Source: an uncultured Ilumatobacter sp. (lineage in GTDB: Bacteria; Actinomycetota; Acidimicrobiia; Acidimicrobiales; Ilumatobacteraceae). Taken from it: 5,242 nt of DNA. Every line of letters begins with the position of its first letter. Within the stretch, counting starts at the first letter, position 1. Both the position numbers and the translations under genes were made by a program. Positions 1 through 5,242 of this stretch are shown piece after piece. The notes under the pieces were generated by a model. It was not told where the DNA came from. It worked only from the letters and a program-made list of their open reading frames with translations, and did not search any database. Where the stretch lies: assembly GCA_938049325.1 (NCBI GenBank), contig CALICC010000300.1:1-5242 (forward strand). The letters are read 5' to 3'.

Positions 1-90
1 CGTCGCTGAGTGGTGCCTGTGCGCCAGCGCAACCCGATCAGACGCGCCTCGCGTCAGCGGGCTGAGTTTTCGCTGCTGTAGCTTCGCCTC
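1..90. other. 5' flank without a recognised gene
   Basis: I see no supported coding region before the VOC gene. A short inverted repeat (TCAG at 54-57, CTGA at 62-65, 4-nt loop) is followed by GTTTT, but a 4-bp stem is too weak to call a terminator. No convincing -35/-10 pair or strong Shine-Dalgarno sequence stands out ahead of position 91. The stretch is probably the intergenic space and leader of the VOC gene. Confidence 0.4.
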
Positions 91-471
91 ATGGGTGGAA
101 ACGTGTCTGGGCGACATCACGCGATCACCCCGTACTTCACCGTGACGGATGCGGATCGATTGATCGCATTCATCACCGAAGTGTTCGACGGACACCTCCT
201 GATGGCGGACCGCACCGACAACGGTCGCGTGCGTCACGCAAGGGTCCGCATCGGGGACTCGATCGTGATGCTGAACGAGGCCAGCGAGGACTACACCGCG
301 AACGAGTCGCAGATGCATCTCGTCGTCGACGACGTCGATGCGACGTTCGCCCGAGCCCTCCAACACGGCGCATCGACACTCATGGAGCCGAACCTTCGTC
401 CTCACGGCGATCGCATGGCAGGGTTCCGCGACCCGTGCGCCAACACCTGGTGGATCGCAAGTCCCGGCTGA
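91..471 (+). CDS. VOC family protein (glyoxalase/bleomycin-resistance fold, PhnB-like)
   Basis: This 126-residue protein has the size of a single-unit vicinal oxygen chelate (VOC) protein, made of two beta-alpha-beta-beta-beta modules. The N-terminal module starts at ITPYFTVTDADRLIAFITEVF (about residues 12-32), the usual opening of PhnB/YdcJ-like glyoxalase-fold proteins. The middle carries RIGDSIVMLNEA (about 53-64). The second module has MHLVVDDVDATFARALQHGA (about 75-94) and closes with GDRMAGFRDPCANTWWIA (about 106-123), the family's typical last strand. VOC proteins use paired modules, often as dimers, to bind a metal or small ligand; members include isomerases, dioxygenases and drug-binding proteins, so the substrate cannot be named. 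It is cytoplasmic, with no signal peptide. The start is uncertain: ATG at 91 has no good ribosome site, while an in-frame GTG at 103 has GGTGGA just upstream and would remove four residues. It stands alone on its strand and converges on the oxidoreductase gene. Confidence 0.88.
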   Translation: MGGNVSGRHHAITPYFTVTDADRLIAFITEVFDGHLLMADRTDNGRVRHARVRIGDSIVMLNEASEDYTANESQMHLVVDDVDATFARALQHGASTLMEPNLRPHGDRMAGFRDPCANTWWIASPG

Positions 472-479
472 TCCTCGAC

Positions 480-519
480 GAGCCGACTGAGTGCGTTCCG
501 CAGGGGCCGTACCCGGCTC
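480..519. terminator. possible structured convergent-gene terminator
   Basis: In the gap between the convergent VOC and oxidoreductase genes, GAGCCG (480-485) pairs perfectly with CGGCTC (514-519). The enclosed 28 nt contain a small hairpin, TGCG-TTC-CGCA (492-502), and a GGG/CCC pairing. Because the arms are complementary, either transcript could fold this way. There is no U tract, and the second arm overlaps the oxidoreductase stop codon. A bidirectional terminator is an inference from position and pairing; chance pairing in GC-rich DNA is a real alternative. Confidence 0.25.
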
Positions 520-1540
520 ACGCTGAAGGCTGAACCACGATCTTGGATCTGACGTGTCCCGATCCGATCTCGGCCAACCCTTCCGCCACGCCGTCGAGCC
601 CGACAGTGCGCTGCACCTGCGGGATGAGCTGACCGCTCGCGAGCAGTTCGCCGAGAAACGCGAGATCGTCGGCGTTGGCACTTGCGACGAACTGAGCGAA
701 CGACTGACTCGAGCGCTTGCATGCCCACCACATGCGCGCGGAGTAGCGCATCGGATCGAGCCACAGGTTCTCCTTCGGCCCACTCACCGAGATGTAGCGG
801 CCCGCTGGCTTCAACACGCTCAGGTTCTCCTGCGGCGTTCGACTCCCGACGTTGTCGAGCATCACATCGAAGCGAGCGCCTCCGGACACGAAGTCATCGT
901 TCGTGTAGTCGATGACTTCATCGGCACCAATCGCCCGGACCATGTCGACATTGCGGGTACTGCACACCCCCGTCACCTCGGCACCCAACGCCTTCGCGAT
1001 CTGCACCGCGAACGTCCCGACGCCGCCGGCGGCCCCGTTGATCAGCACGCGCTCGCCGGGCTGCAGGTCGGCTTTCGTGCGCACTCCTTGCACGGCGGTG
1101 AGCCCCGCTGCCGGTGTTGCTGCGGCTGCCTCGAACGACACACCCGTCGGCATTTTCACGACGTGCTTCGCAGCGACCTTGAGGTATGGCGAGCAACCGC
1201 CTCCACCGCACTCGCCGAAGACCAGGTCACCGGGCTCGAATGTGGTCACCTGGGCTCCGACAGCCACCACGGTCCCTGCGACGTCCGCGCCCGGCACGAT
1301 CCGTTTCGGACGACGCAACCCGTTCATCAGGCGCAACATGTACGGCGTGCCCGTCAAGAAGTGCCAGTCCAACGCGTTGAGCGACGACGCCTCGACGTGC
1401 ACCAGCACGTCATCCGCCCCTGGCGTCGGCACCGTGATCTCCTCGATCGCGACGACGTCGGGCGTGCCGTAGCGGCGCGCAACCGCCGCCCGCATCGTCT
1501 TGGGCAACTCGAACCGGCGTGGCTGCGTGCTCTCTGACAT
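518..1540 (-). CDS. Zinc-independent MDR-family NAD(P)-dependent alcohol dehydrogenase / quinone oxidoreductase
   Basis: This 340-residue protein is a full-length medium-chain dehydrogenase/reductase. The GroES-like catalytic domain begins at MRAAV (16-20) and includes NALDWH (55-60), PGADVAGTVVAVG (83-95) and FEPGDLVFG (101-109). The Rossmann domain follows, with the nucleotide-binding loop GAAGGVG (169-175), then AVQIAKALGAEVTGVCST (178-195) and GADEVIDY (205-212). The CSTR stretch after the second strand would suit NADPH, which is an inference. The four-cysteine structural zinc site of classical alcohol dehydrogenases is absent, so it belongs with the zinc-independent quinone oxidoreductase/RTN4IP1-like branch. 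Such enzymes reduce quinones, enones or aldehydes in the cytoplasm; the substrate here is unknown. GAGAGGG (1546-1552 on the complement), 5 nt before ATG 1540, supports this start over the internal Met at residue 16. It is divergent from a TetR repressor and its promoter is covered by two operators, so it is very probably the repressor's target. Confidence 0.93.
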   Translation of the reverse strand: MSESTQPRRFELPKTMRAAVARRYGTPDVVAIEEITVPTPGADDVLVHVEASSLNALDWHFLTGTPYMLRLMNGLRRPKRIVPGADVAGTVVAVGAQVTTFEPGDLVFGECGGGGCSPYLKVAAKHVVKMPTGVSFEAAAATPAAGLTAVQGVRTKADLQPGERVLINGAAGGVGTFAVQIAKALGAEVTGVCSTRNVDMVRAIGADEVIDYTNDDFVSGGARFDVMLDNVGSRTPQENLSVLKPAGRYISVSGPKENLWLDPMRYSARMWWACKRSSQSFAQFVASANADDLAFLGELLASGQLIPQVQRTVGLDGVAEGLAEIGSGHVRSKIVVQPSA

Positions 1541-1558
1541 GTGGTCCCTCTCGGTGTG

Positions 1559-1575
1559 AACGTACGCTGTACGTT
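1559..1575. promoter_or_regulatory. TetR-type operator O1 (oxidoreductase-proximal)
   Basis: AACGTAC-GCT-GTACGTT is a perfect 7+7 bp palindrome around a 3-bp centre, the size and symmetry bound by a TetR-family dimer. Its centre is at 1567, exactly 21 bp from the centre of the second palindrome. It overlaps the -10 box and the predicted start of the oxidoreductase transcript. Binding by the adjacent TetR protein is inferred from location and symmetry. Confidence 0.78.
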
Positions 1576-1576
1576 C

Positions 1577-1582
1577 TATAAC
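1577..1582 (+). promoter_or_regulatory. Possible -10 box of the tetR-family gene
   Basis: TATAAC lies between and partly inside the two operators, in one of the few A/T-rich spots in the window, and matches five of six bases of the -10 consensus on the plus strand. The -35 region, TGTGAA at 1555-1560 with a 16-nt spacer, is poor. If real, the leader to ATG 1650 would be about 60 nt and the repressor would control its own gene through the same operators. Confidence 0.4.
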
Positions 1583-1596
1583 GTACAGCGTACGTC
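1580..1596. promoter_or_regulatory. TetR-type operator O2 (repressor-proximal)
   Basis: AACGTAC-AGC-GTACGTC repeats the first palindrome with one mismatch, in its last base. Relative to O1 the centre is inverted (AGC against GCT), so 1560-1575 and 1580-1595 also form a perfect 16-bp inverted repeat with a CTAT spacer. It occupies exactly the 17 nt between the -35 and -10 boxes of the oxidoreductase promoter. No further copy of this 17-bp palindrome was seen elsewhere in the window. Confidence 0.78.
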
Positions 1597-1649
1597 GTCA
1601 ACCCCTGCACCACATCACCTCCTCCCCCGAGCGAACGGACCAACGCCCC

Positions 1650-2300
1650 ATGCCTGCTCCCCAACGCACTCCCCTGACACGCGACGGAATTCTCTCGGCC
1701 GCGATCGACCTGGCCGACGCCGACGGCGTGACCGCGCTCTCGATGCGCAACCTGGCGCGCCGATTGGGGTTCGAGGTCATGGCGCTCTACAACCACGTCG
1801 CGAACAAGAACGAACTGCTCGGACTGATGGTCGACTCCGTGGCCGCGGAGATCGGTGAACCGGACGACGGCGCCGACCCGCTCGCCACGGTTCGTTCGAT
1901 CGCGATCGCGACACGATCAGTCCTGGTCCAACACCCGTGGGCATCCGAGCTGTGGCTCAAGCATCTGCCGGGGCCTGCGCGCAGCCGCCAGATGGAGATC
2001 TTGCTCAGCGCGCTCGAGTCGAGCGGGTTGTCAGCTGAACTGGCCCACCACGGATTTCATGCGGTCACGAACCACGTGCACGGGTACACGCTCCAGGAAC
2101 AGGGTCTCGATTTGGGCAACGACACCGAGAGCTTCGAAGACAAGGGCCACGAGTACCTCGCAACGCTGTCGGAAGAAGACCATCCGCATACGATCGCGCA
2201 CGTCCGCCAGCACCTCGACGGCGAAACGGCCAGCAGCTTCGAGCTGGTCTTGGATTTGATTCTCGATGGTCTCGTGCGCCTCAACGACGCCGCGACGTGA
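1650..2300 (+). CDS. TetR/AcrR family transcriptional repressor (TetR_C_1-type C-terminal domain)
   Basis: This 216-residue protein is of normal length for TetR repressors. The N-terminal DNA-binding domain runs from TRDGILSAAIDLADADG (10-26) through the helix-turn-helix, LSMRNLARRLGFEVMALYNHV (30-50), and ends with NKNELL (52-57), the conserved start of helix 4. The pattern resembles the tetracycline-repressor branch. The remaining residues form the helical ligand-binding and dimerisation domain; HPWASELW (95-102) and AVTNHVHGYTLQE (138-150) suggest the TetR_C_1 type, and the last helix is FELVLDLILDGLVRL (197-211). The inducer is unknown. The gene is divergent from an MDR oxidoreductase, and the 109-bp gap holds two 17-bp palindromes, so local repression with autoregulation is the likely role. 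The ATG at 1650 is supported by the domain start immediately after it, although the ribosome site is weak (CGGA about 10 nt upstream). Confidence 0.93.
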   Translation: MPAPQRTPLTRDGILSAAIDLADADGVTALSMRNLARRLGFEVMALYNHVANKNELLGLMVDSVAAEIGEPDDGADPLATVRSIAIATRSVLVQHPWASELWLKHLPGPARSRQMEILLSALESSGLSAELAHHGFHAVTNHVHGYTLQEQGLDLGNDTESFEDKGHEYLATLSEEDHPHTIAHVRQHLDGETASSFELVLDLILDGLVRLNDAAT

Positions 2301-2315
2301 CGTCGGCGGACGTCA
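2298..2315. terminator. Hairpin formed by the two convergent stop codons
   Basis: TGACGTC (2298-2304) and GACGTCA (2309-2315) form a perfect 7-bp stem with a GGCG loop. The outermost three bases on each side are the TGA stop codons of the TetR gene (plus) and the FKBP gene (minus), so the hairpin fills the 12-bp gap and both stops. It could act on both transcripts, but it lacks a U tract, so intrinsic termination is only a possibility. Confidence 0.4.
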
Positions 2316-2681
2316 GCTCACGCCGAGGAGATCGACGACGAAGACGAGCGTCTCGTTCGGCGCGATCACACCACCGGCGCCCGCTGCGCCGTAACCCATC
2401 TCCGGCGGAATGGTGAGCTGACGGCGCCCACCGACCTTCATGCCCTGCACACCGGAGTCCCAGCCTTGGATGACCTGGCCTTGGCCGAGGCCGAACGAGA
2501 ACGGCTCCATGCGGTCCCAGGATGCGTCGAACTGTTCCCCGGTCGACCAAGAAACGCCGACGTAGTGAACGCTCACCTGCTGGCCCGCCGCCGCTTCGTC
2601 ACCGTCACCAACCGTGAGGTCGTCGATCTGAAGTTCGGTGGGCGGGTTCTCGGCGGGGATGGTGATCTCTGGCTTGCGCAT
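2313..2681 (-). CDS. FKBP-type peptidyl-prolyl cis-trans isomerase
   Basis: This is a 122-residue single-domain FKBP, which catalyses cis-trans isomerisation of Xaa-Pro bonds during protein folding. After a roughly 30-residue N-terminal segment (MRKPEITIPAENPPTELQID) typical of actinobacterial members, the core runs from QQVSVHYVG (35-42) to the end. By alignment with human FKBP12 the pocket residues are all present: Tyr40, Phe51, Asp52, Phe61, Val70, Ile71, Trp74, Tyr97 and Phe114. An active enzyme that binds FK506-like ligands is therefore expected. GYGAAGAGGVIAPNETLVFVVDLL (96-119) is the classic final segment. There is no signal peptide or lipobox, so it is cytoplasmic. The start is probably ATG 2681, 9 bp after the stop of the upstream glycoside hydrolase; a GTG directly before it (2684) would add one residue. 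With no clear ribosome site, it probably depends on translational coupling or reinitiation from the hydrolase gene. Confidence 0.95.
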   Translation of the reverse strand: MRKPEITIPAENPPTELQIDDLTVGDGDEAAAGQQVSVHYVGVSWSTGEQFDASWDRMEPFSFGLGQGQVIQGWDSGVQGMKVGGRRQLTIPPEMGYGAAGAGGVIAPNETLVFVVDLLGVS

Positions 2682-2690
2682 CACGAAAAG

Positions 2691-4871
2691 CTATCGGCCG
2701 CGATCGGCGAGCACCTCGATACCCACGTCGCCGGCACGCTGCCCAATCGAGAGCAGGTACCGACCGGGTTCGGTCCACCAAACACCGTCGCGACGCACGT
2801 CGAGCTGTTGCCAATCGATGTCGATCGTGACCGATCGTGTGGCGCCGGCAGCAACCACGACCCGTTGGAAGCCGACCAGGCGCCGCTGCGGTCGCTCGAC
2901 CGACGACTCGTCGACGCCGGCAAACACGAAGACGACGGTGGATCCATCACGCTCCGACGTATTGCGCACCTCGACTGAGACCGACGACGCATCGCCCGAA
3001 AGCGCGGCCACCGACAGTTCGAACGACGCATACCCCTCCCCCGCACCGAACGGGAACTGCGCAACGTGTCCTTCGGCATCGAGGTGCCATTGACCGTGGA
3101 GTAGCCCATAGGTCTCCTCGGTGGCGTCCTTGTCGAAGTGCACGAGATGGGCCTCGTCGGCCGGAACGGCGAACGGAAGCCGGCCTGCGGGCTCGGATCG
3201 GCCGACCAGAACATCAGCGAGTGCGTGGCCGCCTTCGACCCCCGAGTACCAGGTGACCAGCACGGCGCCGACCGAGGAAGCCCAGGGCATCATCACCGCC
3301 GACCCGCACTGCACCACGACGACCACGCGATCGCTCAGCGCCGCTGCTGCAGCGATCAATGCCTCGTCGTCGTCGGACAAGCGCAGCGAAACACGATCGC
3401 CACCGGGCGACATCCCGCCGACTGCGGCACCATCGTCGGGTTCGATCTCGTCGGCGGCCGGTTCGGGCGACAGTGTTTCTGGCGTCGGACCCGCTTGGAA
3501 CCCGAGCTCCGGATGATCCATCGGCGGGAAGAGGTCACCCGCCAACGCCAACGTGCCCGCGTTGTCGATGTACTCGCCCTCGTCGTGCTTCGTGTATCCG
3601 ACGACCACGACGACGAGGTCGGCCGACGACACAACGCTGGCATCATCGATGACGTCGCTGTGTGTCACGCGGCTCGCGCCGAACTCCTCGCGCAGCCCGT
3701 CGAGCGGCGTCACGACGGTCGTCGACTTCACGTCGGACGACCCACCGTCACCCAGATTCGGTCGGTTGGCCAACCGGCCCAAGACCGCAACTCGCTTCGT
3801 CGATGACCCTTCGACCGGCAGCATGCCGGCAACGTTGCTCAGCATCACGGTCGATGCCGACGCGACCTCTCGCGCCAACGCTCGGTGCGGTACTGCCCCC
3901 ACGACATCGACGCTCGGCTGGTGGTCGAACACGTCAGCGAAGCGCAGCAGCGTTGCGACGGTGCGCTCCACCGAGCGGTCCACCACTGCCTCATCGAGTT
4001 CGCCCGATTCGATTGCGTCACCCACGTGCATGAACCGGTGCTGACGGAACGGCATTTCGATATCGAGCCCGGCACGCACCGACTTGACTGCGTCGCGGAG
4101 ACCGAAGATGAAGTCGGAAACGACGAACCCGTCCCACCCCCACTCGTCGCGCAGGATCTCGGTGAGCAACGTCTCGTTCTCGCCGCACCACTCGCCATTC
4201 ACCGAGTTGTACGCACTCATCACCGACGCGACGCCGACATCGGCCACGTGTCGGAAGTGCGGCAGGTACACCTCGTGCAGCGCGCGTTCGTCGACCGACA
4301 CGTCGACGGTGAAGCGGGCGTTCTCCATGGAGTTGAGCGCGAAGTGCTTCATGCACGCCAACACGTGGCGTTGCAGCCCCCGGGTCAGCGCGGCCGCCAT
4401 GCGGCCGACGTGGTGCGGATCCTCACCGTAGGTTTCTTGCGCTCGGCCCCACGCTGGATGACGCAGCAGGTTCATGCACACGGCTCCGGTGAACGTGGCC
4501 CCGCTCGCACGTAGCTCCAGTCCGATCGCGTCGCCGACACGCTCCTCGAGCGCCGGGTCGAACAACGCCCCGCGCGCCATCGACACCGGGAACGCGGTGC
4601 CGTCCGCGATGACCGCACCGCGAGGTCCGTCGGCGAACTCGATCCCTGGTATCCCCAACCGATCGACGGCAGCGGCGGGCCAGGTGTGTCGGTAGTAACC
4701 ACCCTGCGTCATGTCCGCGATGCCTGGCCAGAACGGCGTGTCGCCGTCGAGACAGTCGAGCTTCTCGGCGAGCGTCAGGCCCGCCACCAGCTCGGCTGCC
4801 TCGGAACGAGGGTCCGCGCCTGCACGAACTCGTTGCACGCTGTCGGCGAAGGAGCGCACCAACTCGCTCAT
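2691..4871 (-). CDS. Glycoside hydrolase family 3 protein (beta-glucosidase-like, cytoplasmic)
   Basis: This is a 726-residue retaining glycosidase of family 3. The N-terminal TIM-barrel domain includes LTLAEKLDCLDG (32-43), FADGPRG (79-85, with the substrate-binding Asp81), WGRAQETYGEDP (141-152), CMKHFALNSMENARF (173-187), the segment with DERALHEVYLPHF (194-206), and GFVVSDFIFG (248-257), in which Asp253 is the expected nucleophile. The second alpha/beta-sandwich domain starts near 334; GYTKHDEGEY (425-434) should supply the acid/base Glu, and GGDRVSLRLS (490-499) and LVTWYSGVEGGHALADVL (538-555) are typical. A fibronectin III-like domain follows at about 628-713. No PA14 insert or signal peptide is visible, so it should act on imported glycosides; beta-glucoside specificity is likely but not proven. 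The start at ATG 4871 overlaps the upstream stop by 4 bp; earlier in-frame starts up to 5030 would read basic, low-complexity sequence inside the dehydrogenase gene. Residues 440-489 form an acidic, Pro/Gly-rich insert. Confidence 0.94.
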   Translation of the reverse strand: MSELVRSFADSVQRVRAGADPRSEAAELVAGLTLAEKLDCLDGDTPFWPGIADMTQGGYYRHTWPAAAVDRLGIPGIEFADGPRGAVIADGTAFPVSMARGALFDPALEERVGDAIGLELRASGATFTGAVCMNLLRHPAWGRAQETYGEDPHHVGRMAAALTRGLQRHVLACMKHFALNSMENARFTVDVSVDERALHEVYLPHFRHVADVGVASVMSAYNSVNGEWCGENETLLTEILRDEWGWDGFVVSDFIFGLRDAVKSVRAGLDIEMPFRQHRFMHVGDAIESGELDEAVVDRSVERTVATLLRFADVFDHQPSVDVVGAVPHRALAREVASASTVMLSNVAGMLPVEGSSTKRVAVLGRLANRPNLGDGGSSDVKSTTVVTPLDGLREEFGASRVTHSDVIDDASVVSSADLVVVVVGYTKHDEGEYIDNAGTLALAGDLFPPMDHPELGFQAGPTPETLSPEPAADEIEPDDGAAVGGMSPGGDRVSLRLSDDDEALIAAAAALSDRVVVVVQCGSAVMMPWASSVGAVLVTWYSGVEGGHALADVLVGRSEPAGRLPFAVPADEAHLVHFDKDATEETYGLLHGQWHLDAEGHVAQFPFGAGEGYASFELSVAALSGDASSVSVEVRNTSERDGSTVVFVFAGVDESSVERPQRRLVGFQRVVVAAGATRSVTIDIDWQQLDVRRDGVWWTEPGRYLLSIGQRAGDVGIEVLADRGR

Positions 4872-5242
4872 GGGTTCGCGAGCAGGTCGATCAGGCTCGA
4901 GGTGTCCCATCGTTCGCCGCCGCGCTGTTGGATCTGTGCGTAGAACTGATCGACGAGCGCGGTGACCGGCAACCGGGCGCCATTTCGAGCGGCTTCGTCG
5001 AACACGATGCCGAAGTCCTTGCGCATCCATTCGACGGCGAAACCGAAGTCGAACTCCCCGGCGGCCATCGTGCGCGCCCGGTTCTCCATCTGCCAGCTTT
5101 GCGACGCGCCGCCGCTGATCACGTCGACCACCTGGTCGACGTCGAGATCTGCACGCTTGGCGAAGTTGATGGCCTCGGCAAGCCCTTGGATCAGGCCGCC
5201 GATGCAGATCTGGTTGACCATCTTCGTGAGTTGACCGGCGCC
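4868..5242 (-). CDS. NAD(P)-dependent beta-hydroxyacid dehydrogenase (3-hydroxyisobutyrate dehydrogenase-like), C-terminal part
   Basis: The reading frame runs off the right edge; 124 C-terminal residues are present of an expected roughly 290, so the N-terminal Rossmann domain is missing from view. The visible part begins GAGQLTKMVNQ, the family's catalytic motif, whose Lys (codon 5224-5222) is the expected catalytic residue. It continues through FAKRADLDVDQVVDVISGGASQSWQMENRARTM, FDFGFAVEWMRKDFGIVFDEAARNGARLPVTALVDQFY and GGERWDTSSLIDLL, all characteristic of the all-helical C-terminal domain. Members oxidise or reduce small beta-hydroxyacids and semialdehydes such as 3-hydroxyisobutyrate, tartronate semialdehyde or succinic semialdehyde; the visible part cannot separate these. 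An internal Met at 5221 is not the true start, because the catalytic Lys lies just before it. The stop codon shares ATGA with the hydrolase start, so the two genes are almost certainly co-transcribed and translationally coupled. Confidence 0.93.
   Translation of the reverse strand, partial: GAGQLTKMVNQICIGGLIQGLAEAINFAKRADLDVDQVVDVISGGASQSWQMENRARTMAAGEFDFGFAVEWMRKDFGIVFDEAARNGARLPVTALVDQFYAQIQQRGGERWDTSSLIDLLANP

Larger units (their letters stand above)
1573..1601 (-). promoter_or_regulatory. Candidate sigma-70-type promoter of the oxidoreductase gene
   Basis: Read on the minus strand, TTGACG (1601-1596, five of six matches to the -35 consensus) is followed after exactly 17 nt by TAGAAC (1578-1573, four of six matches to the -10 consensus). 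This places the start of transcription near 1566, giving a leader of about 25 nt that includes the GAGAGGG ribosome site. One operator palindrome fills the spacer; the other covers the -10 box and start. That arrangement would block RNA polymerase when repressor is bound. Box assignment is by eye. Confidence 0.6.

Noticed and set aside
54..70. Short hairpin followed by GTTTT that could be a terminator of an upstream gene
   Set aside because: The stem is only 4 bp and the T run is four bases; no upstream gene is visible to terminate.
554..1537. A 327-codon open frame on the plus strand opposite the oxidoreductase gene
   Set aside because: It is entirely antisense to a well-supported MDR gene, is rich in Arg, His and Asp, and shows no family motif. 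Long antisense open frames are expected in GC-rich DNA.
1559..1596. The large inverted repeat as an insertion-sequence end, attachment site or RNA hairpin
   Set aside because: Each arm is itself palindromic, no transposase or target duplication is near, and its position over a promoter beside a TetR gene is better explained by paired operators.
3138..3806. A 222-codon plus-strand open frame opposite the GH3 gene
   Set aside because: It is a shadow of the GH3 coding strand with no recognisable domain, no ribosome site and a composition rich in Arg and His.
4872..5030. N-terminal extension of the GH3 protein by 53 codons
   Set aside because: The extra residues are basic and low in complexity and lie wholly inside the dehydrogenase gene in another frame. 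The ATGA overlap at 4868-4871 gives a natural start.
1..5242. A new defence, mobile or biosynthetic system
   Set aside because: All six genes fall in common families with intact hallmark residues, and there is no nuclease, transposase, phage, toxin-antitoxin or modular synthase signature, nor any repeat array.

Overview
The window is GC-rich and densely coding, and every gene has an ordinary bacterial family signature. The strong G/C bias at codon third positions, the long spurious antisense reading frames and the form of the FKBP suggest a high-GC Actinomycetota. An aquatic or soil Acidimicrobiia relative is my best guess, but the sequence has no rRNA or other marker to prove it.

Layout. 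Positions 91-471 (+) encode a small VOC/glyoxalase-fold protein. It converges on a zinc-independent MDR-family NAD(P)H oxidoreductase (518-1540, -). Divergent from the oxidoreductase is a TetR-family repressor (1650-2300, +). The 109-bp gap between them holds the clearest regulatory signal in the window: two 17-bp palindromes spaced exactly 21 bp centre to centre. Together they form a perfect 16-bp inverted repeat, laid over a recognisable promoter for the oxidoreductase. The repressor gene then converges, with a 12-bp gap, on a three-gene minus-strand cluster. In transcription order this is a beta-hydroxyacid dehydrogenase (C-terminal 124 residues only, running off the right edge), a family 3 glycoside hydrolase of 726 residues, and a 122-residue FKBP-type prolyl isomerase. 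The first two overlap by 4 bp (ATGA); the last two are 9 bp apart.

How the parts work together. The TetR/MDR pair reads as a self-contained ligand-responsive module: the repressor probably controls the oxidoreductase and itself through the tandem operators. The minus-strand cluster looks like one transcript. The hydrolase has no signal peptide and so probably cleaves an imported glycoside in the cytoplasm. The dehydrogenase may act on a small hydroxyacid or semialdehyde, but a shared pathway is not shown. The FKBP looks like a general folding enzyme.

I see no mobile element, CRISPR array, RNA gene or phage feature, and nothing that amounts to a new biological system. The tandem operator is the most informative non-coding element.
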